DNA from: Ruminococcus sp. | GTDB lineage: Bacteria; Bacillota; Clostridia; Oscillospirales; Acutalibacteraceae | DNA: 41,060 bases | Assembly (NCBI GenBank): GCA_017384945.1 | Contig: JAFNSO010000028.1 | Coordinates: 1 to 41,060, forward strand | Direction: 5' to 3' | Shown here: positions 16,285 to 24,934 of the stretch, one piece after another | Position numbering within the stretch: position 1 is the first letter of the stretch | Layout: each line of letters starts with the position of its first letter | The notes under the pieces: generated by a model | Databases searched by the model: none | What the model was told of the DNA's origin: nothing | What the model saw: only the letters and a program-made list of their open reading frames with translations | Translations under genes and position numbers: made by a program

Positions 16285-17333
16285 TGATCTCTCCTTCCCG
16301 CGAGCATAATGAGCTTCGCTACGAGGGTCTCGAGCAGGATCCGGTCGTTAGTCGAGGAGCTTCTGAGCTTTGAAACCGCCTGTGTTATTTCATCAAGGCT
16401 GTCTCTGAGGGCTTCGGTGGGTATACTTCTTGTCTTTTTCACGGCGTTTTTAAGAGCGAACTCCCTCCTGCCGTAGCCGAAGTCCTTCGCGACAGCCGAG
16501 AGCTGAGCACCGCATTCCGTCGCCACTCTTGCTCTGTAAAAATCCATATACGCCATACTGATAACGCTGATTATTTCATTTACGTCAGCCTTCTGATAAA
16601 AGAGAATATCTAGTATCTCAAACGCCTTCGAGCTGTTCTGCGCGACGATTTCGTCGGTAAGCTTAAAAATATTTGCCTCGAGTCTTTTTGTGACCAAAAG
16701 CTCAATTTCCCTGCCCGTGATAAGTCCGCCGTCTCCGACGTAATTGCACAGCTTGTCGAGCTCATTCTTGATTGTGTAAAGGTCGTCGCCGACGTATTCC
16801 TGCAATTTGTACGCGTCCGCCTGCTCGATTTTTATACCGCGCTTATCAGCCCATCTTACGATCTGACGGGCAAGGCTTATATCGGTCTCGCGGTTCGTCT
16901 GACAGACCGTACCGCGCTTTTTGATGTAATTAAAAACGCTCTTGAAATTGGCTCCGAGCTTTTTCGGGTCCTGCTCCAGAGTCGGGTACGCGAGAATCAC
17001 GATCGTCGTGTCGGGCACGTTGTCGAAAATGGCAAGGAGCCTGTCAACGTCCGCCTTGGGCTCATTTGAGGCGTCATAATCGGAGATTTTAACGACATTA
17101 TACTCGCTCATAAACGGCACGACCTGAACCGCCACCGCGATATCGTCGAGGTTATAGTCCTTTGTGAAGGAGTGATAGTTAAACTCCGAGGGCTGTTTTC
17201 CCGCGACCTTCTCAACGAGGTAATCGCAGTCAGCCTTGACGTACATCTTTTCCTCGCCGAAAATCAAGTAAAAGCGGTCAAAATTCCCCTTATTGATATT
17301 CTGTTTTAATTCCTTACGATTAAGTTCAGACAT
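16281..17333 (-). CDS. holA: DNA polymerase III delta subunit
   Basis: Delta opens the sliding clamp as part of the clamp loader. The 350-residue protein shows the typical N-terminus (NFDRFYLIFGEEKMYVKADC), the central region YVGDDLYTIKNELDKLCNYV, and the C-terminal collar-domain helices. As expected for delta, there is no functional Walker A. ATG 17333 lies 8 bases after the comEC stop, so the two are coupled; the comEC-holA order is common in Firmicutes. Confidence 0.92.
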   Translation of the reverse strand: MSELNRKELKQNINKGNFDRFYLIFGEEKMYVKADCDYLVEKVAGKQPSEFNYHSFTKDYNLDDIAVAVQVVPFMSEYNVVKISDYDASNEPKADVDRLLAIFDNVPDTTIVILAYPTLEQDPKKLGANFKSVFNYIKKRGTVCQTNRETDISLARQIVRWADKRGIKIEQADAYKLQEYVGDDLYTIKNELDKLCNYVGDGGLITGREIELLVTKRLEANIFKLTDEIVAQNSSKAFEILDILFYQKADVNEIISVISMAYMDFYRARVATECGAQLSAVAKDFGYGRREFALKNAVKKTRSIPTEALRDSLDEITQAVSKLRSSSTNDRILLETLVAKLIMLAGRRDQ

Positions 17334-17341
17334 AGTTTCTC

Positions 17342-19591
17342 CTAACGTAAATCTATTGAAATCGTACCATTTGAGGTAAGCTTGACCTCGGCGTCGGTCT
17401 TCGGAGGGCTTTTTGTTGAAGCCCAGATTATTGTTTTGCAGTTAATATGATTAAGATAATCTCCGTCCACGCCTGTTATGAGATAATCGGGATTCCTGAA
17501 TTCAGTCGGCAAGCCCTCAATATCGTCCGCCTCGGGAGCGATAAGCGCGCTCACACCGTCGGAAGAAATGTACTGCCACGTCAAGCCCTCGGAGCAGATG
17601 AGAGTATCGCTCACACCCTCGCAGAGCGGCAGGACGAGTCTTGTGTTATCAAGATACACCCTGCACTTTTCAGGGCATTTGAAGTACAGCTCCCCGTTTT
17701 TCCTGCTTCTATAATACAACAATATATCGTCAACGTCAAATTCATTTATCAGGTTATCCTTTAGCATAGCGCTGAACGGGCGGTTTGAGGACACAACCAC
17801 ATGGTCAAGCCTGCCGACAGTGTAATCAAGCTCCTTCAAAAGCTCTCCCCTTCTCGAATAGCTTCCTCCGCAGCTGAGCACCGAGCTTTTATCCGAGCCC
17901 CTGAACACCGCTAAAATCCCGTCGCCGCTGTTGAGGACACGCAGACTGACCGTGTTTTTCTCGTAAATTATGTGACCCGCTGTCTCAACAACAAGCAGAA
18001 CGGCGCAGAAGGCAACCGTGATTATCAGCTTCCGCTTTTTCTTCTTAAAAAACATAACGAGTCCGATCAGAGAAAAGAGAATCAAAAGCCAGACAGCCGA
18101 GAAGTCGGGATTTATATAAACGCGTGAACCGGGAATCGAAGCGAACAGCTTTAGCACAAGCAGCACGCATCGGGCGAGCATTTGCGAAACAAAGGCCAAA
18201 ACACTCGCGACGACGGATAAAAACGGCACATAGAACAAAACAGAAGAAATAAGTCCGAAAACCAAAAGCAAAAACACCACGGGAGCGACCAAAACGGAGG
18301 AAAGCGCCACAAACGGAGTCATCGAACCGAAAAACAAGAGTGTAATCGGAGTCACTGACAAAAACGCGGAAACCGAAATAACAGCGTACTGATAAAGCCG
18401 ATAAAGAAGCTTCGTTAAGAACAATTTGAAATTGATTTTCGCTTTGATCCTCTTGTAATCGGGGGCTGTCCTTCTGTGCCTTTTCAGTTCATCTCTCAGC
18501 TTCTTGCGGATTGCGCGATACCATTCACAAAAGGGCTTCATTATTCTCGGAGTCAGATAGACTATCCCCGCTACGGTTCCGAAGGACATCAGCACTCCGA
18601 TGTTACCCACGCACAACGGGTTAAAAACGCATATCAGAAACGCCGCCATACCGAGGTTATTAAACGAATCAGTTCTCCTTCTGAAACAAAACCCCATCAT
18701 AATCATAATAACCGAAACGCCCGAGCGGATAACAGACGGATAATAACCCGTTACCGCCATATATAACAACACAACGAGGACGCTTACGACAAATCTCACT
18801 ATGACAAACCTCATTCTGTTATCAAAAAACCTGAGCAAAAACAAAAACGTTCCAACGACAATGCTCATGTGCATACCCGATACAACGATCAAATAGGTAA
18901 GTCCCGTCTCGGAAAAGCTGCTGTATAAATCATCCGATAAAAGATACTTTTCGCCGAGTATAACGGCGCAGCACAAGCTCGCTTCCTCCTCGGGCATAAG
19001 CGAATAGACGGCGTCAGTAAGTTTTTCTCTTATGAAAATCGGGAAAAACCTTATTCCGTTGTCCCTGCCGAGCCTTTTGAGCTCCGACGGCTCGCCTTGA
19101 AGGTTAGCGTTAAGGCTTATTTTTTTCGCGATATTATAGTCGTTATCGGTCTGCTTTAAATCAAACTTACAGCTGATTATATCCCCATAGTCCAGATAAA
19201 GCTTGCGCTCTGAACGGAGAATAATATTTAACGACCGATCTTTGCCGTCAATCTCACTGCTCCCAAGCTCATAGAAATACAAGCCCTTTCTCTCAAACGG
19301 AATATCGTTTACAACCGCCTTCACCTCAGCGGTTGTCGAATCAAAGGGCTTTGCGGCTGAAAAGAAGCAGTACGAATAAGCGTTGAATAATCCGACGGAC
19401 ACAACAACTACAATCGCCATAAAAACAAGCTCCGAACGGTTTCGCCTGAATCTTCCGACAAAAAAGGCGCAGACCGCCATAGCGGCAGCCGCGCCGAATG
19501 AAAGAATCACGCCGGTCAATCCCAAATAATAAACGACCGTAAGCACAACGAGCATAGACAAGCCCAGATACGCAAACAGTCGTTTAGTCAT
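17342..19591 (-). CDS. comEC: ComEC/Rec2-type DNA uptake channel protein
   Basis: ComEC is the inner-membrane channel that imports single-stranded DNA during transformation. The 749 residues contain an N-terminal pair of membrane helices, a soluble OB-like domain (about 80-190), and a large competence domain with many helices containing the signature TGLTYLIVVSGMHMSIV (about 230-250). A C-terminal metallo-beta-lactamase-like domain starts at VSLRVLNSGDG (about 545). The zinc-binding HxHxDH motif is absent: the equivalent segment reads HVVVSSNRPFSAM, so this domain is probably not a nuclease. No comEA is seen nearby. ATG 19591 has AAGGTG upstream. Confidence 0.9.
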   Translation of the reverse strand: MTKRLFAYLGLSMLVVLTVVYYLGLTGVILSFGAAAAMAVCAFFVGRFRRNRSELVFMAIVVVVSVGLFNAYSYCFFSAAKPFDSTTAEVKAVVNDIPFERKGLYFYELGSSEIDGKDRSLNIILRSERKLYLDYGDIISCKFDLKQTDNDYNIAKKISLNANLQGEPSELKRLGRDNGIRFFPIFIREKLTDAVYSLMPEEEASLCCAVILGEKYLLSDDLYSSFSETGLTYLIVVSGMHMSIVVGTFLFLLRFFDNRMRFVIVRFVVSVLVVLLYMAVTGYYPSVIRSGVSVIMIMMGFCFRRRTDSFNNLGMAAFLICVFNPLCVGNIGVLMSFGTVAGIVYLTPRIMKPFCEWYRAIRKKLRDELKRHRRTAPDYKRIKAKINFKLFLTKLLYRLYQYAVISVSAFLSVTPITLLFFGSMTPFVALSSVLVAPVVFLLLVFGLISSVLFYVPFLSVVASVLAFVSQMLARCVLLVLKLFASIPGSRVYINPDFSAVWLLILFSLIGLVMFFKKKKRKLIITVAFCAVLLVVETAGHIIYEKNTVSLRVLNSGDGILAVFRGSDKSSVLSCGGSYSRRGELLKELDYTVGRLDHVVVSSNRPFSAMLKDNLINEFDVDDILLYYRSRKNGELYFKCPEKCRVYLDNTRLVLPLCEGVSDTLICSEGLTWQYISSDGVSALIAPEADDIEGLPTEFRNPDYLITGVDGDYLNHINCKTIIWASTKSPPKTDAEVKLTSNGTISIDLR

Positions 19592-19601
19592 TTTTTACAC
19601 C

Positions 19602-20141
19602 TTACTTTGGAAAAACAGGAAGCTTTTCAAGGAAATAAATATCTTTTCTGTCAGCGGCGTCGCCCTCCGCGAGCACTGCCGCCATTCCTACGGTATTTCC
19701 GCCCGCTTTTTCAACGAGCTTTTTCAGAGCTGTAAGGCTCTCGCCTGTTGAAATAACGTCGTCAATAATAAGAACTCTCTTGCCTTTGATTTTTTCGATA
19801 TCGTCTGCGCCGATGTACAATCTCTGAAGCGAAAGCGTCGTGATTGAGCGAACCTCAACATTGATGTACTCGGGCATATAAACCTTCAGTCCCTTGCGGG
19901 CGACTACATATTCGCCTTTTTCCTGCCGCGCCATCTCGTAGCCGAGAGGAATACCCTTTGCCTCAGCTGTGACGATCACGTCGTGCTCTGGGCAGATTTT
20001 CAAAAGCTCTCTCGCCGCCGCGACAGTGACCTCCACGTCGCCGAACATTACAAACGCCGCGATGTCTAGATTTTCGCTGACCTCGCAGAGCGGAAGCTCA
20101 CGCTCGCAGCCCGCGATATTGATTTTGTATGTCTTACCCAT
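19602..20141 (-). CDS. apt: Adenine phosphoribosyltransferase-type enzyme
   Basis: A 179-residue type I phosphoribosyltransferase, predicted to convert adenine and PRPP to AMP (purine salvage). The PRPP-binding motif is VLIIDDVISTGES (residues about 125-137), and VIVTAEAKGIPLGYEMA carries the PPi-binding loop. The lid region with ARKGLKVYMPEY resembles the APT-type hood. Specificity for adenine rather than xanthine or another base cannot be proven from sequence. It follows the HIT gene by two bases and precedes comEC by ten. Confidence 0.82.
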   Translation of the reverse strand: MGKTYKINIAGCERELPLCEVSENLDIAAFVMFGDVEVTVAAARELLKICPEHDVIVTAEAKGIPLGYEMARQEKGEYVVARKGLKVYMPEYINVEVRSITTLSLQRLYIGADDIEKIKGKRVLIIDDVISTGESLTALKKLVEKAGGNTVGMAAVLAEGDAADRKDIYFLEKLPVFPK

Positions 20142-20143
20142 TT

Positions 20144-20482
20144 TTATCCCATCTTTCCTAAGGTTTTTCCGCCGAGCAGGTGGAAGTGCATATGGAATAC
20201 AGTCTGTCCTCCGTCCGCGCCGCAGTTGTTGACTATCCTGTAGCCGTTCTTAATTCCGACAGACCTCGCTATTTCGCCCGCCTTCGAGAAAATATGAGCA
20301 ACATACAGGCTGCTCTGCTCGTCGAGCTCGTCCGCGCTTTTTATATGAGCCTTCGGAATCATAACCACGTGAACGGGAGCCGCGGGCTCTATGTCGTAAA
20401 ACGCGAGCATTTTGTCGTCCTCATACACCTTTTTCGAGGGAATGGAACCGTCAATTATTTTACAAAAAACACAATTATCCAT
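20144..20482 (-). CDS. HIT-family nucleotide hydrolase (HinT-like)
   Basis: A 112-residue histidine-triad protein, typically a purine nucleoside phosphoramidase. It starts with CVFCKIIDGSIPSKKVYEDD (two Cys as in zinc-binding members), contains AFYDIEPAAPVHVVMIPKAH, and ends with the active-site triad HMHFHLLGG. It is the first gene of a five- or six-gene minus-strand operon with its own promoter at 20514-20542. Confidence 0.93.
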   Translation of the reverse strand: MDNCVFCKIIDGSIPSKKVYEDDKMLAFYDIEPAAPVHVVMIPKAHIKSADELDEQSSLYVAHIFSKAGEIARSVGIKNGYRIVNNCGADGGQTVFHMHFHLLGGKTLGKMG

Positions 20483-20513
20483 ATCTGTACTCCTAAAACT
20501 TTATTACATTACT

Positions 20514-20542
20514 ATGATAATACTAACATCGGCAAAATGCAA
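20514..20542 (-). promoter_or_regulatory. Promoter of the HIT-apt-comEC-holA-rnmV operon
   Basis: On the minus strand TTGCAT (20542-20537), a 17-base spacer and TATCAT (20519-20514). The -35 box sits immediately after the plsY stop, and the start codon of the HIT gene is about 32 bases downstream of the -10 box. Confidence 0.7.
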
Positions 20543-20543
20543 G

Positions 20544-21236
20544 TTATTTTTTAGCCGTGATTTTCTTTTCCTCGCCCCTTATGAGTCTTGTAATATTCGA
20601 GCTGTGCTTGACTACAACAAACACGGCAATCATAAACGCCGTAACGACGCAGGCAAAGACATACCAGCCGGGAAACTTAAAGATAAGAAAATCAAAAAAG
20701 AAGCAATTAATAAATGTATAAACAGGGAACATACACGCGCAGATTATGCTCGCGAGTGAAATGATCCTCGAAAGGATGAAGATAATGAGAAAGGTTGCGA
20801 CAATCATCACGAAAACACGCCAGTCCGCAACAAGCATCATTCCCGCCGCGGTAACGATTCCCTTGCCGCCCTTGAACTTGAAGTAGGCAGGGAAGCTGTG
20901 GCCGAGAATACAGAAGAATCCGCAAAGATACTTTCCGAGTCTGACGATCGCCTCGCTGTCGGGCATTCCCTAGCTGAGCATTGCGAAAATCCAGCCGCCG
21001 ATAAGCACCGCGACAACCGATTTGAGCAAATCACACACAATGGTGAGAATCGCGGGAACCTTTCCGACCGAGCGCAGAACATTTGTAAAGCCGGCGTTTC
21101 CGCTGCCCATCATTCTGATGTCTCCGCCCTTTGTAAAAATCTTGGTAACAATAACCGCGGTATTAATACTGCCGAGCAGATAAGCTACCAAAAACGACAG
21201 CATAAAAATATACCAGTTTGCAATAATGAAGCCCAT
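20544..21236 (-). pseudogene. plsY: Glycerol-3-phosphate acyltransferase PlsY, interrupted by an in-frame TAG
   Basis: PlsY transfers an acyl group from acyl-phosphate to glycerol-3-phosphate, the first step of phospholipid synthesis. The first 88 codons carry LLGSINTAVIVTK and the glycerol-phosphate motif GSGNAGFTNVLR. After Met-Leu-Ser a TAG stop stands at 20972-20970. The same frame then continues without any shift for 142 codons, with GHSFPAYFKFKGGKGIVT and more membrane helices, to a stop at 20544. Together they make a normal-length protein of about 230. A single base change could explain the TAG; it could be a sequencing or assembly error, a true mutation, or readthrough. Its ATG overlaps the der stop by one base. 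Confidence 0.88.
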
Positions 21237-22561
21237 TACTTTTTCTCCCCTCTTTCTCTGACAATCATTCTTATCGGAGTACCCTCAAGCGCGAAGGTCT
21301 CGCGTATTCTGTTTTCAATGTACCTCTGATACGAAAAGTGGAACAGCTCCTTGTTGTTGCAGAAGCTGACGAAGGTAGGCGGCTTTGTGGAGGGCTGGGT
21401 CATATAGTAGATTTTCAGTCTCTTGCCCTTGTCGGTAGGAGGCTGAACCCTCGTTGTAATCTGCGCCAGAAGCTCGTTCAACGTACCTGTTCTGATTCGC
21501 ATAGCGTTGTTCGCGGCTACGGTATTGACGAGGGTAAAGAGATTATCGACCCTCTGACCCGTTTTAGCGGAGATAAACACGACGGGAGCCCACGACATAA
21601 AGGCAAATTCAACCGCGATACGCTTTTTGAATTTGTCCATTGTCTTTGTGTCCTTTTCGATCGCGTCCCACTTGTTGACGGCGATTATACACGCCTTGCC
21701 CGCCTCAAGCGCGAGACCCGCGACCTTTGTGTCCTGCTCGGTACAGCCGATTTCGGCGTCAATCATTATTACGCAAACGTCGGAGCGCTCGATCGCCATT
21801 TTCGCGCGGATGATACTGTATTTCTCAATTTCATCGACAATCTTGCTTTTCCTGCGGATTCCCGCGGTGTCTATGAAATTGTAGCGTCCGAATTTATTCT
21901 CGATCTGAGTGTCAATGCTGTCCCTTGTCGTACCCGCGATATCGGACACAATACACCTCTCCTCCGAGGTGATGTAGTTGATAAGCGAGCTTTTTCCGAC
22001 ATTGGGCTTACCGATAACGGCAACGCTGATTGAGGTGTCGTCCTCGTCGGCTTCCTCCCCGTCGCTGAGGTGAGAAAACACCTCGTCAAGCAAATCGCCC
22101 GTTCCGTGGCCGTGAACCGCCGAAACCTGAACAGGGTCGCCGACTCCGAGGTTATAGAACTCGTAAAACTCAGGCTGAGGGTCGCCGATCGAGTCGCACT
22201 TGTTGACGCAAAGCACGAGCGGCTTGCCCGATTTTTGCAGCATATCGGCAACCTCAAGATCGGTCGCGACCAAGCCCGTTTTCATATCGGTAACCAGGAT
22301 AATCACGTTCGCGGTGTCGATCGCGAGCTGAGCCTGCATTCTCATCTGCGAAAGAATAACGTCGTCGGACTTCGGCTCGATTCCGCCCGTATCAATGACA
22401 ATCGCCTTTCGGTTCTGCCACTCGAGCTCACCGTAGATTCTGTCGCGGGTAACTCCCGGGGTGTCGTCTACGATCGAAAGCCTCTGACCGATGAGCTTAT
22501 TGAAAAGCGTGGACTTGCCGACGTTCGGTCTGCCCACTATCGCAATAATCGGTTTTGCCAC
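21236..22561 (-). CDS. der: Ribosome-assembly GTPase Der (EngA)
   Basis: A tandem GTPase needed for 50S subunit maturation. The 441 residues contain a first G domain with GRPNVGKST and the G3 motif DTGG, a second with GKPNVGKSS, DTAG and NKWD, and the C-terminal KH-like domain (ending IRMIVRERGEKK). GTG 22561 is the start, with AAGGAG 8-12 bases upstream at the end of the preceding gene. The der-plsY order is a common Firmicute arrangement. Confidence 0.97.
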   Translation of the reverse strand: MAKPIIAIVGRPNVGKSTLFNKLIGQRLSIVDDTPGVTRDRIYGELEWQNRKAIVIDTGGIEPKSDDVILSQMRMQAQLAIDTANVIILVTDMKTGLVATDLEVADMLQKSGKPLVLCVNKCDSIGDPQPEFYEFYNLGVGDPVQVSAVHGHGTGDLLDEVFSHLSDGEEADEDDTSISVAVIGKPNVGKSSLINYITSEERCIVSDIAGTTRDSIDTQIENKFGRYNFIDTAGIRRKSKIVDEIEKYSIIRAKMAIERSDVCVIMIDAEIGCTEQDTKVAGLALEAGKACIIAVNKWDAIEKDTKTMDKFKKRIAVEFAFMSWAPVVFISAKTGQRVDNLFTLVNTVAANNAMRIRTGTLNELLAQITTRVQPPTDKGKRLKIYYMTQPSTKPPTFVSFCNNKELFHFSYQRYIENRIRETFALEGTPIRMIVRERGEKK

Positions 22562-22565
22562 GTTA

Positions 22566-23870
22566 TCACTCCTTCTTTATAATCTCACTGACAATTACCT
22601 CGCCGCTGTTGTCGTTGACCCTGACCGTAACGCCGAGCTCTTTTTCGACCTGCTCAACGCTTACGTCATCAAGGAAAACATCGCCCTCAAAGCGGAGCAT
22701 ACACGACGGAATCAAAAGCTTTCCGCCGAGCTCCTTTCCCTTTAACTGAGCGATCAAGTCCTGACCCGTCACAAGCCCCGTAACGTCGATCTGACCGCCG
22801 AAGAAATTGTTTTTTATTTTATAAACCAATATTTTTATATTGGGATATTTTTCATTTATAAGCGAGAGCGTTTCCTTAAGGCTCTCGAAAGCGCACTCTC
22901 CGCAGGCGACTGAGACCGTGTGACTGAGCGTACTGTCGCCCTCTCTTTCCTCGAGCGCATACCCGACCTCCTCCTTCAGAAGAGTGATCAGTCCCACTCC
23001 GTTTTCAAGCGACGGATAACCCTCGTAGTACTCGGGGTCGGGAAGCCGCCTTTTCGCCTTGATGTAAAACTCGTCGGCAGCGTAGACAGTCCTTCTTTTG
23101 TACTTTCTTTTAAACATTTCGCCAAAGCTCTCAATAATGTCGAGCGTCTCGGCGGCTGTCTTTTCATTATAAGGAGTCAAGGGATACAAGCCCTCTCTGT
23201 ATCTCGTCAGTCCGACAGGCACCACGGCGACGCAGTTTACGTTGAGCTTTTCCAGATCACCGAGAGTTCTTTTGAGCTCGTCTCCGTCGTTTATCCCCGG
23301 GCACGCAACGATCTGACAGTTGATAATAAGACCCGCTTCGGCAAATCTTCTGAGAGCGTCGAGCGCGACGCCCGCGAAGCGGTTGTTCATCATCTTGCAC
23401 CGAAGCTCGGGGTTGGTAGTGTGAACCGAAACGTTGATTGGGCTGATGTGCATTTTGATGATACGGCTGATTTCGTGCTCGGTGAGATTAGTAAGCGTTA
23501 TGTAGTTGCCGAAGAGAAACGACAGTCTGCTGTCGTCGTCCTTGAAGTACAGAGTCTCCCTCATACCCTTGGGAAGCTGGTCGATAAAGCAGAAAATGCA
23601 CTTGTTGCGGCAGCTTCTTTCCTTATCCATAAGGTAAGAGTCGAACTCAAGCCCCAAATCCTCGTATTCCTTCTTTTTTATCTTTATATCCTTGGTTTTA
23701 CCGTCGGGTCTTTTGATTTCAAGCGTGAGCCTGCTGTCGACCTGATAAAATCGGTAATCAAGCACGTCAACTATTTTGTTGCCGTTGATTGTGAGCAGCT
23801 CGTCACCCGCTTTGATACCCTTTTTGGCGGCACAGCCCGACTTTAAGACATCTTTAATTATAACCGACAC
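22566..23870 (-). CDS. DUF512 radical SAM protein with N-terminal PDZ domain
   Basis: A 434-residue protein. Residues 1-65 are PDZ-like (GIKAGDELLTINGNKI). A radical SAM-like core follows, with the cysteine cluster CRNKCIFCFIDQLPKG (CxxxCxxC) at about 88-103. The C-terminal DUF512 region includes VACGECAFESL and LIPSCMLRFEGDVFLDD. The substrate is unknown. It is regularly found beside der, as here (4-base gap), which suggests a link to ribosome or translation functions, but this is inference. GTG 23870 is the start, with GGAG about 8 bases before it. Confidence 0.88.
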   Translation of the reverse strand: MSVIIKDVLKSGCAAKKGIKAGDELLTINGNKIVDVLDYRFYQVDSRLTLEIKRPDGKTKDIKIKKKEYEDLGLEFDSYLMDKERSCRNKCIFCFIDQLPKGMRETLYFKDDDSRLSFLFGNYITLTNLTEHEISRIIKMHISPINVSVHTTNPELRCKMMNNRFAGVALDALRRFAEAGLIINCQIVACPGINDGDELKRTLGDLEKLNVNCVAVVPVGLTRYREGLYPLTPYNEKTAAETLDIIESFGEMFKRKYKRRTVYAADEFYIKAKRRLPDPEYYEGYPSLENGVGLITLLKEEVGYALEEREGDSTLSHTVSVACGECAFESLKETLSLINEKYPNIKILVYKIKNNFFGGQIDVTGLVTGQDLIAQLKGKELGGKLLIPSCMLRFEGDVFLDDVSVEQVEKELGVTVRVNDNSGEVIVSEIIKKE

Positions 23871-23900
23871 CGTACCACTCCAATCTGATAACGGATATAA

Positions 23901-23929
23901 GAAAAATCGGGCGGCTGAGTCAGCCGCCC
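23901..23929 (-). terminator. Terminator of DUF177-rpmF
   Basis: GGGCGGCT (23909-23916) and AGCCGCCC (23922-23929) form an 8-bp GC stem with a GAGTC loop (up to 10 bp if the loop closes). On the minus strand it is followed by a short TTTTT tract. It lies 14 bases after the rpmF stop. Confidence 0.8.
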
Positions 23930-23942
23930 ACTTCTTGAAAAA

Positions 23943-24140
23943 TTACTTTGTTGCTGTAGCGTCTTCCTTTACAACAACCTGTCTGCCCTTGTACTGACCG
24001 CAGTTTGTGCAAGCCTTGTGGGGAGCGGTGAGAGCGCCGCAGTTAGGACATGTTGTGAGCGCGGGAGCGTCGAGCTTGTAAACAGCCGAACGTCTTGTGC
24101 TTTTTCTTTTGTGAGAAGTTTTTCCGGTAGGTACTGCCAT
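23943..24140 (-). CDS. rpmF: Ribosomal protein L32
   Basis: The 65-residue 50S subunit protein L32. It starts with the invariant MAVPTGKTSHKRKSTRRS and has a zinc-binding pair of CxxC motifs (CPNCG and CTNCG), so it is the zinc-containing form. It is preceded by the DUF177 gene, its almost universal partner, and closed by a strong terminator. Confidence 0.98.
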   Translation of the reverse strand: MAVPTGKTSHKRKSTRRSAVYKLDAPALTTCPNCGALTAPHKACTNCGQYKGRQVVVKEDATATK

Positions 24141-24163
24141 TTTGATTTCCTCCTTAAAATATG

Positions 24164-24664
24164 TTATTCTTGGTCAATTAACTGTTTGAGGATTTCCAGT
24201 CTTGAGTCAACGGGCTGTGAATCACAGCCGCAGTCTGAGAGGTTCAGATTCTTTCCGCACACGGGGCAAAGACCCTTGCAATCATCCTTACAGAGCATTT
24301 TGCTCGGAAGATTGAGCACAATGTCGGAAATAACGACCTCGTCAAGCTCAAGCGTATAATCCGGTGTTTCAATATAGTCGTCGTTTTCGTCGTCAATAAG
24401 CGAGGTCGCAAGCCCGTGGACAAAGACTTGCTCCATATGCTTTGTGATTTCCTCAAAGCACCTGTCGCAGCGGGTGGTATAATCAAAAACCGCGTTAATC
24501 TTAAGCTCCACAAGCCCCGCTCGGTTGACCGCCTCTGCGCTGACTTTGACAGGTGACTTGAATGGATAATCACCCGATATCTCAAAATCGCTCATAGGCA
24601 AGGAATAGTCAAACCTCTGTCGGGAACCGTCGTTTAGAAAGACTTCCTTTAATTGAAGAAGCAT
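24164..24664 (-). CDS. DUF177 (YceD-like) protein
   Basis: A 166-residue member of the YceD/DUF177 family, conserved upstream of rpmF in most bacteria and implicated in 23S rRNA metabolism. The middle carries the CDRCFEE motif typical of the family. The C-terminus adds a Cys-rich segment (CKDDCKGLCPVCGKNL, then DCGCD) that could bind zinc. ATG 24664 is chosen because GGAGG ends 5 bases before it; the in-frame TTG 12 bases upstream lies inside that ribosome-binding site. Confidence 0.9.
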   Translation of the reverse strand: MLLQLKEVFLNDGSRQRFDYSLPMSDFEISGDYPFKSPVKVSAEAVNRAGLVELKINAVFDYTTRCDRCFEEITKHMEQVFVHGLATSLIDDENDDYIETPDYTLELDEVVISDIVLNLPSKMLCKDDCKGLCPVCGKNLNLSDCGCDSQPVDSRLEILKQLIDQE

Positions 24665-24708
24665 AAGCACCTCCAAACATAAAAACGCATATTAAAACGC
24701 TATCTGTA

Positions 24709-24737
24709 ATTATACAAAAAGAGCGGGTTTTTGTCAA
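24709..24737 (-). promoter_or_regulatory. Consensus promoter of DUF177-rpmF
   Basis: On the minus strand a perfect TTGACA (24737-24732), a 17-base spacer and a perfect TATAAT (24714-24709). It is the strongest-looking promoter in the window, in keeping with ribosomal protein expression. Confidence 0.92.
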
Positions 24738-24856
24738 TATATAATTTCAAAATTCTATTCAAAAAGCACACATAAGAATCCTTCACAAAAAAATATAATA
24801 ATCTTAATTTAATTTTGTAAAAATGACGAAGTGTTAATTCTTATTCGGAAAATAAA

Positions 24857-24886
24857 TTTACACATTATTTGATATACTTGTATAGA
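24857..24886 (+). promoter_or_regulatory. Probable promoter of the starch-binding dockerin gene
   Basis: TTTACA (24857-24862), an 18-base spacer and TATAGA (24881-24886) lie within a very A/T-rich stretch. A leader of about 40 bases would follow, with AAGGAGG at 24920-24926 as ribosome-binding site. Other placements are possible in this A/T-rich DNA. Confidence 0.5.
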
Positions 24887-24934
24887 ATAGAAAACTATTA
24901 TGGGAAGTTTTGAAATTAACAAGGAGGCAATTTT

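Noticed and set aside
20970..20972. Genome-wide TAG recoding as explanation of the plsY stop
   Set aside because: Several intact genes in the window end with TAG at the expected length.
22920..23846. Open frame of 308 codons on the plus strand opposite the DUF512 gene
   Set aside because: Antisense shadow of a clear radical SAM protein, with no recognisable domain.
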